Source: Takakia lepidozioides (taxonomy: Eukaryota > Streptophyta > Takakiopsida > Takakiales > Takakiaceae). Taken from it: DNA of 64,000 bases. The stretch spans positions 73,513,053 to 73,577,052 of the forward strand of contig CM060732.1 in NCBI GenBank assembly GCA_030704615.1, in the 5' to 3' direction. The translations under genes and the position numbers were made by a program. Numbering within the stretch: the stretch's first letter is position 1; each line of letters starts with the position of its first letter. This document shows positions 1 through 12,400 of the stretch, piece by piece. Below the pieces are notes generated by a model. That model searched no databases, was not told the DNA's origin, and worked only from the letters and a program-made list of their open reading frames with translations.

Positions 1-2025
1 ACCAATACCTTGTTAACCTGCCAGACATTGCCAAGCTTTTTTGGGTTCTATCTAGGCTGTTTAGCAGTATTTGACCCACAGATGGACACAGAATACTTGG
101 GGCAAGATCCGCCGTGGAAATGAGTGACCATAACATCCAAGCTTTATGAGACAGGCTCTGCAAAAATGGTCCTTAGTATGCCAAATGAAGACATCCTCCC
201 AGAATATGTCAGACTCCCTATAGACGACAACGGAAACTACTACACTATTCGCCTCATTGAAGACTGCTCCTCATCAGCGTGCTTCAACTGTGGACAAATG
301 GGGCATATTAAGGTTAATTGCCCTACAGGAAAGAGGAAACGCTCGCCCATCATACGTCCTAGATCCACCAACTCTGTGTCTTCTCCACAAGGCAGCACTG
401 CTTCTGTTCAGGACCACTTCAACAACAGAGCCCAGCTTCCAAGACAACATTCTCAAGTTCAGCAACCAGCTGCCACCCCTACTGATCACCTGCAGTTCAT
501 TCAAAAATATATATATTCAAAACCTCGTGGAAACGGCATGGATCCTATGTATCTGGAAGCAGGCACAAGCACCTACAATCACACGAAGGGGCACAAGGAC
601 AAAGGCAAAACCAAAGTGCAGAATCGATCACCCCCTTCTGCCCCCAAAGGCCATCCTTCAACGATGGTGCAATCACCCAAAATTCTTACCGGAATCGCCA
701 ATAATCCGACCTTTGCAAAGATATGTCTTAAACAAACCTCATTTCCAAGGTTGGATTTAAAAGGTTGTTCGGCCCTGCAAACCTTTGGCGAGCCATCTGC
801 AGTATGCATCACTCCAATCATCTTCAGGCAAGGGAACTCTCCATCAATCCTCATCACCTCGGATGACTGGGAATGTGTTGAATCATTATGGATTACCACG
901 GAAGATGTAAGACAGTTCATGAGAACTTGTCCTCCCAATGGATGCCCTGATTCTATGATCAAAAACAAAATCCAGGAGTTCTTCAGGGCCTACCAGCCAC
1001 ACTACCTTCTGACAGAAACCACCAAAATCTATTGGGGGGCATACCTGGAAGAGCATCCAGGGCTAAGCTGTAAGCCATCTACTCATGTGCTAGCTATGTT
1101 GGAGGAGGCGGACATCTATCATCTTGACCCTCCCATGGGTGATCTATGGGTTCATGAACTTGGTCTTGACACTCCATGCGGAGGTCACAAACTCCAAATC
1201 AGAAATCAGGATACCCTAATCAATGCATTCCAGATCCTAGGGGCAATAATCGAAGCAGAGATTGACGATGACACACGTAGAATGGAACTTCAAAGAACGA
1301 GGGACCATCTGGCGGGTGTCCAACCACCATCATCGGGATCTTCCTCAGATGAAAAACCTCTCGCAGACCTTCAGGCTCAACACATACAAGATGAAGCCCT
1401 GGCTGCCACGACGAGTGAGCTGCATATCTCCCCTCAACTCAGCAACAGCTTCAACAACACTATGCCTCAAGTAGGACACGATACCCCTCTCCGCGTCACT
1501 GAGTCAACAAACCCACAAATCCAGGTTCTCCCCTGCACCTCGCCATGCATTTTATTCCAAATACTCTCTTCTGATCCTTGCAGATGTTGGTTATTATGTC
1601 TGAAAAAACCATCTGCTGCAAGAAAATCGGCTCGACAGACTCTCCCGTCCGTCATTGTTCCTCCAGATCTTCAAGCTGGTCCAGTCGTGTCGTTACCAGA
1701 CTCTCCAGAACCACATCCTCTGCTCACCTCCATCCTCAAAAGTACCTTTTATCCGGAACAGGCTGCAATTATCTCCCTGTCAATTGACCCTGTTTCAAGT
1801 GACCAATTCTCTCATGTCAATACTCCCCTCACTCAAGAGGCCAAACAAAACCTGTCTGTGTTGTTTGTGGAAATTAAGAGGACAACCCGCAAAGCCCCAG
1901 CCAATTACTCCTGGGTCAAATCTCTCCATCCCAAAGATCGCCGTGTTAAGTTCTACTTTGATCCTCCAAGGCCATCAATTGGGGCTCCCAGCCCCAGCCT
2001 TCTCAACCTGACAGATGTTAATTGA
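1..2025 (+). pseudogene. LINE ORF1 remnant with CCHC zinc knuckle
   Basis: This is the nucleic-acid-binding ORF1 of the LINE. The open frame starts at 124, but the preceding bases read WGKIRRGNE in another frame, which is the usual end of the DUF4283-like domain of plant L1 ORF1. A frameshift therefore sits near 120 and the true start lies upstream of the window. A CX2CX4HX4C knuckle (CFNCGQMGHIKVNC) is at about 280-321. The rest, to 2025, is a Pro/Ser-rich tail with no motif I recognise. The end overlaps the start of ORF2 by about 11 bases, as is common in L1 elements. In the intact family this protein coats the LINE RNA. Confidence 0.85.
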
Positions 2026-4499
2026 CCTTCATTCATGGAATATCAGAGGGATGGGAATGGACCCAGCTGCTCTCAAGAGAGTCAAGATTAAATCTTGGCT
2101 CAATCCATTCCTGCAGAAAGACTCAATAGTCTTTCTACAAGAACACAAATTGAACCAACCAAAAATAAATCTACTTACGGATCACCTGTGGCCAAGGGCC
2201 AATGCCCTTTGGAAAACAACCTCTCAGGGCAGCCGAGGTGGCACCTCCATCCTTCTCTCGCCCTCTCTGCAACCTTTGCTCGTAGCTGAAGAATCGTGGA
2301 TCCCTGGACGTCTCCAATTTTGTGCCCTAAAGCTCCCAAACAACACAGGCACGTTGGGTCTGGTTAACATTTATGTGCCAGACTCGTGTTCTTTCCACCA
2401 TTCCAAAGGAGCCATGCACTCACCCTCAATTATCTTTGTCCTTCTGAAATGTGATAGTTGTTCTCTCACTACTGTCAATGTCATGTCTTCATTGTGGTCA
2501 TGCACACCAAATTCTGACAGGAGCCAATTTTGGTCCAGACAAAATGACGGCTCAGCCCAACATTGACAGTTGGATCATCATGAGGGACTTTAGCATGGTA
2601 GAATCTCCACAGGATAGAAGAGGTGAGATTGGGCCTAATTCAAACATAGAGGACGTGGATCACTGGCTGCAATGCACCCAAATCCACAACCTGGTGGAGG
2701 CAGCCCCTCTTTCGCATGTGGACACTGACCTCTCTTTCACTTGGACAATCAACAGAGCCCTGGAACACTTGCAGATGGCCCGATTGGACAGAGCCTATAT
2801 CTCGTTTAACTTGGTTCAATGGACCAAATGACAACAACAAGAACCAATACCCCAGGGATTTGATCATGCTCCAATTTTGGCTGTCATTCGCATCCCAGAT
2901 ACTCAGCAAAGAGGGAGAGGGTTGTTCAAACTAAACAACCTCATGCTCAAATTACCTGAATTCAAAAAAGGTCTCCTCCTCGCCTGGCAACAAGCATGGA
3001 ATGCATCTCAGAACCCAGCGGAACGCTTCCTGGATAAAATCAAAGCGGTGAACATACAAAGCCAGAGGATGAGCCAAACCCTAGCAGCCATAAGAAAACG
3101 CAAAGTGTATGCTCTCACAAAATGCCTTAAAGTCTGCCAACTAAGGCTAGAGTCACCTCGTTGTGATGAGCAAACCTACCTCACATACCTGGAAGCAAGG
3201 AAAAACCTGGAAGTACACCACAATTTGAACGAAAAAAAACTCAAGTTACAAGCAGGGGTGAACTGGTCCACCAAGGGAGAGAAAATGAGCAAATATTTCT
3301 TTGAAAAAACCAAGCTTTGCAGGGCGGTCCAGAACATCACGGAACTGACCGATCAAGTTTTAGGGAATCTGGTTTCACACCCCCAAGGAACTAGCTAAAT
3401 TGGCAGCCACACACTTTGGGAATCTATACCATAGCACTCACATCAGCCTGGAGCCTTCCCAGCTGCAGAAGGACTGCCTGGCCCACACTCCCTCCATCCT
3501 AACTAGGCATAAGGCGCAGACATTGGAGGGTGAATTCACAGACTATGAACTGGAAGAAGCGCTTCTCAAGCTTAAAAACAATAAAGCCCCAGGCATGGAC
3601 GACATCACTGCAGAGTTCAACAAAAAGCTTTGGCCGGAGATTTCGGGTGACTTCACCCTTATGGCTAACTACTTGTTTCATTGTCAGGCAATGCCACCTG
3701 CAATGTCCCAAGGAGTCATTACATTGTTGTATAAGAAGGGAGATAGGACAAACCTCTCTAACTATAGACCTATCACATTGCTGAATGTGGCATACAAGAT
3801 CATTGCTAAAGCTCTCGCCCTTCGCTTGCAGCCCCTGTTGCCCTCCCTTATCAGACCGAATCAAACGGGATTTATCAAAGGCAGATACATAATGGATAAT
3901 TTACTGTTGGCCCAAGAGATCCCTCAATATGCAAAGCAAATGAAACAAGCTATTGCACTAGTGCTCTTGGACTTTGAAAAGGCATTCGACAGGGTCGAAT
4001 GGTCTTTTCTTCTTGCAGCACTGGCCAAAATAGGCTTCCCGCAATTATTTTGTCAGTGGGTCAGGATCCTTCTATCCACTTCCACCAGCAGGGTCATTAT
4101 CAATGGGGCTTTATCCAAACCCTTCTCCCTCCTTTGATCGGTTCGTCAAGGCTGCCCACTATCCCCATTCTTATTTCTAGTGGTGGCAGACAGCCTTGGT
4201 TACACTCTTCAACATAATGCACATCTGACTGGACTGAGAGTCAATAACTACATCACTCAGCAGCCTACTCAGGTTCTTGATTCAATGTTTGTCGATGATA
4301 CCTTTCTCATTCTTTAGGCAGAAACTCAGAACCTTGACAAAGCAGCGGAATGCCTGCAACTATTTTGTTCAGCGTCTGGATTCAAGGTGAATTGGAACAA
4401 AACTTGTGCTCTTATAGTAGGGGACCTCTCAAACAACAACCTGGGTATCGCTCCTACATGGGGGGTCAATCTAGGCCTCAAATGGTTGCAACCAGGCCA
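2015..4499 (+). pseudogene. LINE ORF2, endonuclease and reverse transcriptase part
   Basis: The first half is an APE-like endonuclease: WNIRGMG near 2036, FLQEHKL near 2135, then, after a frame change, a degenerate MRDFS (family consensus GDFN) and RLDRAYIS near 2790. The second half is the reverse transcriptase: NYRPITLLN near 3760, LLDFEKAFDRVEW near 3970, RQGCPLSPF near 4145 and the catalytic FVDD box near 4290. The protein is spread over at least four frames (2015-2566, 2451-2831, 2877-3398, 3400-4137) with stops at 4135 and 4315, so it is dead. It breaks off at 4499, where the DNA transposon is inserted. Confidence 0.9.
4489..4499 (+). repeat. left target-site duplication of the MULE
   Basis: CAACCAGGCCA lies at the end of the left LINE half. 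It matches the right-flank copy at 17417-17427 in 10 of 11 positions. Confidence 0.75.
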
Positions 4500-4560
4500 G
4501 CGTAGCTACGGCGTGAGCCCAGCCCCGTGAGCCTGGGAGCTGAGCTCACGTTCAAGCTTT

Positions 4561-4585
4561 GAAGCGTGAGCTGAGCTCACGCTTC
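4561..4585. repeat. left-end hairpin of the MULE
   Basis: A perfect inverted repeat with 12-bp arms, GAAGCGTGAGCT and AGCTCACGCTTC, is separated by one base. Further GTGAGC/GCTCAC words crowd 4510-4605. The core GCGTGAGC recurs in the hairpin at the other end of the element, so these may be transposase-binding sites (inference). Confidence 0.7.
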
Positions 4586-4917
4586 AGGGAAGCGTGAGCG
4601 GCATGAATCTGCTGGAGAAGCAGGTCCTATAGGCGAGGATTGCAGGAAGAGGGCCTATTACCGTGGACAAAACAAAGGAGGCCACCATGCACCATGTCTG
4701 CAATGCGTGCCAAAAAAGAGGAATATGTAAATATGGCAGATTTGAGCTCAGAATGATTGACACAGTTTATTTCAATTCACAGAGAGACGCTTACAATGAA
4801 TCGCAAGTGCATTTGCCCTGGTTCCGTGAACGAAATGTATATGTTTGTCATAAAATGAAAAGTCTTCACACGGCAACCTGGAAACCAGCATGGAAAGCGG
4901 GCATGGCTCGTATGTGT

Positions 4918-7900
4918 TCAAAGAGAAGTTGGCGGAGCTCTACGCGAGGTGTCCCGCTGCAGAAGGGTGATGACTTCTCCGTAGCCTAGTGTGGCTTGGT
5001 GAATGAATTGGTCTCTCTTACCGTCGCAACACATAATTACAAGGTATATGTAATATTGATGCTTGCAGGGGACCCACTTCCCTCTCATGCCGAGAGCGCC
5101 CTCACGCATTGTTACAAAATCCGGACAAGTGCACGATGGGAAATTCCCGATGGTAACCTGATATTCTTTGGCATGAAGAACTGAGCCAATTGACAGCACT
5201 GTGTAAATCCGTCCATACCCCGGGGAAGGGACTTCGGTGATACGAGTCACCCTAGCCTGCAAAATTCTAGCCGATTCCATCTTGCATTCGTGATCTGCAC
5301 CCGAAGCAACACGGCGCACTGTTTTTCCATCTCTTTTTGTTGGGTGGGAGTCGGCACCGGGTGGAGGCATTGTCGGAGCATGTGGCACATCTGTGCCGAC
5401 AGTGCATAAGGGCACCACCCGGGACCGTGCAAGACAAAACCCTCCCTCCTCCAGCATGCTTATCTCGGTTGAGGACAGCGATGTCCCAATTTTCACAGGC
5501 CAAATTGCGGGGGGAGGGGGCTTCATTATCACGGAAGGACGAACTGTTCCCTTCACGCATCGTGCCATATCGTCTGGGCAGAACCAAAACTTGTGCTCTT
5601 TTGACTCCCCACTATGGTAAGGTCGGAACAACCCTGTGAATGTTGGAGCTGGAGTCCCCCTGGAGCCTTTGCATATTTTTGATTTGCATTTCTTGAATGA
5701 GGGGGTCCGAATTGCCATGCAAGCCACTCTAGATCCCGGTGGGGTGCGTTCTATATGCCAGTCACTATCAATGCAATCAGATTCCTGCACCATGGCCACC
5801 ACCTCCTCCAATGGGATTTCCGCTGCTATGCTTGCATGTTCTGCACCTGCTCCACAGGAGGAGGACCCACCTGGGAAGGGGCCGGCACAGGACTTAGTCT
5901 GCACTGGAGACACCTTTGGCACAGAGAAATTGACCCTGTCTGGCCTATGGGAATCTCCATCTGACCCTGGAAGAGTGTTTAATTTCCTTTTGCATGATCC
6001 AAATCTTTCCTCGCCTTCCAAATGGGGGAGCCTGGATTGCAGAGGGGAGCCTTCAGTGCACCTGTTTAGAGCTCTGGCCATCTTTGACGGGTCTCCGGAC
6101 CTACTCGCAGCCCTTAGCATCAACAAAGTCGTATCGGGGCCCTTCCCTCCACCCCGTCCCATCAGAAAATTGCGGTACCTGGTTTGTTGTGTAAGTGCCC
6201 GCACCATGTCATCAGCAGTGGCCACATACAAGTCACGACCTGCTTTGGTAGACTGTTGCATCCAGGCGTTGTGAACAGTCTCTGCCAAATTACACGATGG
6301 CATGTCGGCCAAGTCCTCCAAGGACATGTCCTGCAGGAGGCATTGCATGGAAATGTGAGGAAGGAAAAGAAATGGTAGAGGTTCTTCAAGTGACAATCGA
6401 ACAACCCCAAATGAACAGGCACGATGCAAAGTGCAATTTGTGTTTAAGGAAAACTTGTGAGGCTTACCGTCGTCATGAAAGCTCCCCACTGTCTGTACCT
6501 GAAGTGCCAGAAAACCAACCAGTCCTCCAACTCCTTCAGGTGGATACCTGTAGCAGCACCAGAGGAGAACCACCAAGCCCGGATTGCCTGGTAAGTGCTC
6601 TCAGCTTCTCCCATTGAGGTGGCATTCTTGTACTTCAGACAGAGCCTTCTATGCTCCAACTGAAGGTCAGGGCGAATGCAGCGCTTTGTATGACGTGCCA
6701 GAGATTGACTCCAATGGAAGAGGCATGTGCGCTCCATATTTTCCATTGGGACCCTAGGATCCCCCGAACCAAACACGCGCCGCACTGCATTGAAATTTGC
6801 CTGTGCACTATCAGCCATGAAGCCCGCAAAATTTGTGTTCTGTATTCCATTGCGCTGCATGACGGCCAGGAGGGAATTCCACATGAGCATCTGGGATTCA
6901 GTGTCCTCCGACTGCATATCACAAATTGCTATGGAGAGCACACGCTGGTACGCTGGATCATACACATGGCACGCCATGGTTGTCCAACCCTTCACCCGTT
7001 TGCAGTGATCAAACATTAACCAACATTTAGCCAAATCTCCTCCAGGTTGCATTCGGCGGACAATGCTCACACCACTGCCTTGGCCCACAGCGGACATCTT
7101 GAACAAATACACTTTGGACGAGCCCTGGCCAGGGAACATACTGTTTTGAATGAATTCATAGCGACTCCTCCGTTTGAGGTCCATAATGTTGTCCATGAAT
7201 CCAGCAGTGCCTGTGCCCATTCTGAGTGCATTCACCTGGTTTCGAATATTGGGAGAGCTCAACACGGAGAAATGGTCCATGACTGCCTCAAGGGAATCTG
7301 CATCCAGCATTGGCTGTGTCGCATCCCCTTCACCCAGTATGTGTTTTTCCAGGAATGCCTTGCTAGCTGCAAGCGCTATAGCAGAAGGTGTTGCACAAGG
7401 GGCATTGTGGAACTCTTGCTTCAGTAGATTTCTAGCGATGTCCACGCTATCCCTGCAACTCCCTTTGGACACAGGATGCTCGTGTGCACCCATATGAATG
7501 CAGGCACGAGTCATTGTCTTGCATCGATGTGCCACCTGATACATACGAGCGTGGCAAACAGAAACACAGGACGGGGAAAGTTTGCAGAACCTGCACACAA
7601 AAGTATTGGTCTTGGGAGGTGCAAGCCCTAGGGTGAAAGGATTCAGGGGCACACCTTCCCACTCACTTTCGTTTGGCTGAGCGCTGTTTCTCAGCCGAGG
7701 GCAAGAAATATTCAGGCACTTGCAATGCCCAACGCAAACCGACCTCCGAAATTTCAAGCCAATGTCGTTATGGATGTTCGACGTTTTTGTCCTGCACCAA
7801 GGATGTCCGTCATGTTTCTTGTCCATGCCCTGCAGAAGCCCAGCCAGTCCACTGGAAGACGTGGGAGGGTTGAGCTCAAACAAGATGTCCCCATCAAACT

Positions 7901-8498
7901 GAGCTGGCACGTATTGAACCCGTTGCACTGGAAGGGACTCCCAATCAACAAAACGTAGCTCGCTCTTGCACCCAGGCACACCTGCGAGGGCTTTCAATTT
8001 TGGAATGACACTTGTTATCTCTTGCAATTCGTCATCATGCAATAAGGGAGTTTGCACTGGCAGAGGAATCTCAGAAACATCCTCCGAGGACGAGTCCGAA
8101 AGAGTCACGAAGGTAGTGGATGTGCTCACCTCTTGTTTCACAGGAACTGTGCCCTTCTGTTGCACGACCGATGCTGCAGTGCCAGGGGTAACGACTGATC
8201 CTGCTGATTGTCTTCTCTCTTTTCCAAGGACACGGTATGTTCCTGGAAGGACTCTCCACTTCCTTCCACACTCGCCAACCAAGGGTTTCTCCAAGTGCCC
8301 AGAATCCAAATTCCCATCATCGTCATACACCTCTTTCTGAACAAGCAGAGAACCCAACTCCAGCGGGAACACTGTAACCAGCTCATCCTCATGAACAACT
8401 GCATACCCATCGTCGTCTGCAGTGGCAGTCAGTGGAAGAGTACCTGCATTGGAATGGAATCGAGCGAGTGCATCTCGCTCCCTCGACATGTTTTCCAT
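4918..8498 (-). CDS. MULE-type transposase with Cys-rich N-terminal region and SWIM zinc finger
   Basis: Two exons, 8498-6468 and 6330-4918, joined in phase 0 (donor GTAAGC, acceptor CTGCAG), give about 1147 residues. The start was put at the ATG at 8498 because the open frame upstream (to 8912) codes for a hydrophobic, unlikely N-terminus. Residues 1-210 are acidic and low in structure. Residues 235-345 hold many Cys/His (CVGHCKCLNISC, then CRFCKLSPSC), probably a zinc DNA-binding region. Residues 490-660 match a MULE DDE core: Asp497 in LMFDHCK, Asp563 in MADSAQ and the CxxH signature CLFHW at 592-596; the final Glu is not certain. The C-terminus has a SWIM finger, CTCPDF followed by PCKH, near the end of exon 2. 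The enzyme would cut and move the element. It diverges from the methyltransferase-like gene. Confidence 0.8.
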
Positions 8499-9431
8499 CA
8501 CTGAACGAAACTGGCGATTCAGAACGGAATCCCCGAACTGAGAGCCCGTAATTATAGAAAGTGGAAATACCACCAGCAAACTGAGGTCAACAAGGGTAGC
8601 ACCAAACCAAAGGCTGCCGGCGATGCATGCCAAGGATGTAGGGATGACGTGCACCTTCACCTCCCACCAACCAGAAAAACCGTTTTGAAAGACCAGAGCC
8701 ACAAGAAGCCGTGCTGTTTTTGGATGGAAAACAAACCCTGAAAATGACATGAAACCATCCATTATGAAATGACGGCAACAACCCTGGAGAGCAGTAAACA
8801 GGAAGATCCGATTGTAATGAGATTGTGTTGCGCCGGAATAGCACAGAACAAACACTGACACTCCAAGAGATACCTCGCACGAATGTGTGCAACACATGGT
8901 CATATCCGACAAAATCCTTTATACCGAATGACCCCATGGGGACGGTCACGGCATAAAAAAAACCACAGGGCATGCAGTACAACACACGTGGATGCATATG
9001 TGAAGCATAACAATTATTGCGAATCTGGAAGAACTGCTCGGAATTGAAAAACACTACATTTCTACGGCACATTCGAATTTGAAAGAAGGCAAGGAGGCCG
9101 CCATGTATTGGCAGGCGGCGAAGTACATCTGACATATATCGCAAATGCATGCAACGGATGTTCTTTTTCTTCGGCGCTTTATTAGCTGGGTAATACAAAA
9201 ACGCCAAAATGGATGAATTCCGTTCGCACACAATATCAACACCCGCATCCAAAATCCGGTTGACAACGTCCATTTTTATTTTTGTTACATGCGATACCAG
9301 GACTTGTTGCAAACGTCAAACTGGAGAGCTCCAGGGGCATCGTGGGGAGCCCTTGTTTCCAGCGGAGGAGAAAGAGAAGGAAGTCATTATACTTCACGAG
9401 TTCTAGAAACAGGAATAGAGCTAGATATAGA
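8499..9431. promoter_or_regulatory. divergent intergenic region of the MULE
   Basis: The stretch lies between the transposase start (8498, minus) and the likely start of the plus-strand gene (9432), so it should hold both promoters. An open minus frame at 8587-9312 resembles nothing I know and is not called. No TATA box or operator can be fixed by eye. Confidence 0.4.
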
Positions 9432-12400
9432 ATGAGGATGGAAAGAGTGGAGGAAGAGGAAAAGGAGGAAGAAGAGGGAATACAAGAAAGTGTGGCGATG
9501 GAGAAGCAGGAATCTGGAGAAGAACAACAACCCAACATAGTTTCAGGAACATGCGAGGAGGACACTACGTCTGAGGGAGAGACAGGCGACATGGAGGAAG
9601 ATGTTGACACTGGCCTCACGAAGAATCTGACCACGGGAAAGAGGAAGGGGGAGAGGCTCACCTACATAGTCGACGAAGAGAGCAGCTCGAAGCGGAAAGG
9701 GTCCCCGGCAACTGGGGAGTCTTCTCGAGTACCTACGAAAAAGGTAAAATCTACAGGACCCACATTTGTGAAGAATTCGGCTTTCAATGGCAGGTATTTG
9801 AGAAAGAAAGAACCATTCAGTGGCAGCTCAAACAGTGTGCGTTGCCGCACACTGTTTGAGCTGCACAAGTCACTGTTTAAGGGTGCAAAATTCTTCCTTC
9901 AACGACACCTTTCTAAGGATGAAATGAACCCCGCACTTCCAGCTCACAAGTTTGAGCAGATCTTCTCAATGTTTTAGGGTGCAAAATTTGGCCTTGGAGT
10001 CAGTTATCTGCGGGTGAAATGAACCCTTCACTGCCAGCCCAAACAGTGTGCGGCAACGCACACTGTTTGAGCTGAACATTTCAATGTTTTAGGGTGCGAA
10101 ATTTGGACTTCAGGGGCACCTTTCTGAGGATGGAATGAACCCTGCACTTCCAACTCAAACAGTGTACGGCAACGCACACTGTTTGAGCTGAACATTTCAA
10201 TGTTTTAGGGTGCAAAATTTGGACTGCAGGGGCACATATGTGAGGATGAAATGAACCCTTCACTGTCAGCCCAAACAGTGTGCGGCAACGCACACTGTTT
10301 GAGCTGAACATTTCAATGTTTTAGGGTGCAAAATTTGGTCTTGCTGTCTGTTATCTGAGGTTGAAATGAACCCTTCACAACCAGCTCAAACAGTGTGCGG
10401 CAACGCACACTGTTTGAGCAGATCTTTTCAATGTTTTAGGGTGCAAAATTTGGTCTTGCTGTCTGTTATCTGAGGGTGAAATGAACCCTTCACTGCCAGC
10501 TCAGACAGTGTGCGGCAACGCACACTGTTTGAGCTGAACATTTCAATGTTTCAGGGTGCAAAATTTGGACTTCAGGGGCACCTATAATAGGATGAAATGA
10601 ACCCTTCACTGTCAGCCCAAGCAGTGTGCGGCAACGCACACTGTTTGAGCTGAACATTTCAATGTTTCTGGGTGCAAAATTTGGACTTCAGGGGCACCTA
10701 TGTGAGGATGAAATGAACCCTTCACTGTCAGCCCAAACAGTGTGCGGCAACGCACACTGTTTGAGCTGAACATTTCAATGCTTTAGGGTGCAAAATTTGG
10801 TCTTGCTGTCTATTATCTGAGGGTGAAATGAACCATTCACTGCCAGCTCAGACAGTGTGCGGCAACGCACACTATTTGAGCTGAACATTTCAATGTTTCA
10901 GGGTGCAAAATTTGGACTTCAGGGGCACCTATAATAGGATGAAATGAACCCTTCACTGTCAGCCCAAGCAGTGTGCGGCAACGCACACTGTTTGAGCTGA
11001 ACATTTCAATGTTTCAGGGTGCAAAATTTGGACTTCAGGGGCACCTATCTTAGGGTGAAATGAACCCTTCACTGCCAGCTCAGACAGTGTGCGGCAACGC
11101 ACACTGTTAGAGCTGAACATTTCAATGTTTCAGGGTGCAAAATTTGGACTTCAGGGGCACCTATAATAGGATGAAATGAACCCTTCACTGTCAGCCCAAA
11201 AAGTGTGCGGCAACGCACACTGTTTGAGCTGAACATTTCAATGTTTCAAGGTGCAAAATTTGGACTTCAGGGGCACCTATGTGAGGATGAAATGAACCCT
11301 TCACTGTCAGCCAAAACAGTGTGCGGCAATGCACACTGTTTGAGCTGAACATTTCAATGTTTTAGGGTGCAAAATTTGGTCTTGTTGTCTGTTATCTGAG
11401 GGTGAAATGAACCCTTCACTGCCAGCTCAGACAGTGTGCGGCAACGCACACTGTTTGAGCTGAACATTTCAATGTTTCAGGGTGCAAAATTTGGACTTTA
11501 GGGGCACCTATAATAGGATGAAATGAACCCTTCACTGTCAGCCCAAGCAGTGTGCGGCAACGCACACTGTTTGAGCTGAACATTTCAATGTTTCTGGGTG
11601 CAAAATTTGGACTTCAGGGGCACCTATGTGAGGATGAAATGAACCCTTCACTGTCAGCCCAAACAGTGTGCGGCAACGCACACTGTTTGAGCTGAACATT
11701 TCAATGTTTTAGGGTGCAAAATTTGGTCTTGCTGTCTGTTATCTGAGGGTGAAATGAACCATTCACTGCCAGCTCAGACAGTGTGCGGCAATGCACACTG
11801 TTTGAGCTGAACATTTCAATGTTTCAGGGTGCAAAATTTGGACTTCAGGGGCACCTATAATAGGATGAAATGAACCCTTCACTGTCAGCCCAAGCAGTGT
11901 GCGGCAACGCACACTGTTTGAGCTGAACATTTCAATGTTTCAGGGTGCAAAATTTGGACTTCAGGGGCACCTATCTTAGGGTGAAATGAACCCTTCACTG
12001 CCAGCTCAGACAGTGTGCGGCAACGCACACTGTTAGAGCTGAACATTTCAATGTTTCAGGGTGCAAAATTTGGACTTCAGGGGCACCTATAATAGGATGA
12101 AATGAACCCTTCACTGTCAGCCCAAAAAGTGTGCGGCAACGCACACTGTTTGAGCTGAACATTTCAATGTTGCAGGGTGCAAAATTTGGACTTCAGGGGC
12201 ACCTATGTGAGGATGAAATGAACCCTTCACTGTGAGCCAAAACAGTGTGCGGCAACGCACACTGTTTGAGCTGAACATTTCAATGTTTCTGGGTGCAAAA
12301 TTTGGACTTCAGGGGCACCTGTTTGAGGATGAAATGAACCCTTCACTGTCAGCCCAAACAGTGTGCGGCAACGCACACAGTTTGAGATGAACATTTCAAT

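Noticed and set aside
5636-6274. 212-codon plus-strand ORF inside the MULE
   Set aside because: Complement of the transposase second exon, whose minus-strand reading carries the SWIM finger.
8587-9312. 241-codon minus-strand ORF upstream of the transposase
   Set aside because: Hydrophobic and Cys-rich composition with no motif, overlapping the expected promoter region. Probably chance or leader sequence.
10081-10311. Short ORFs within the satellite (also 12614-12805)
   Set aside because: They are the same repeat read in frame by chance; different units give different frames and there is no protein motif.
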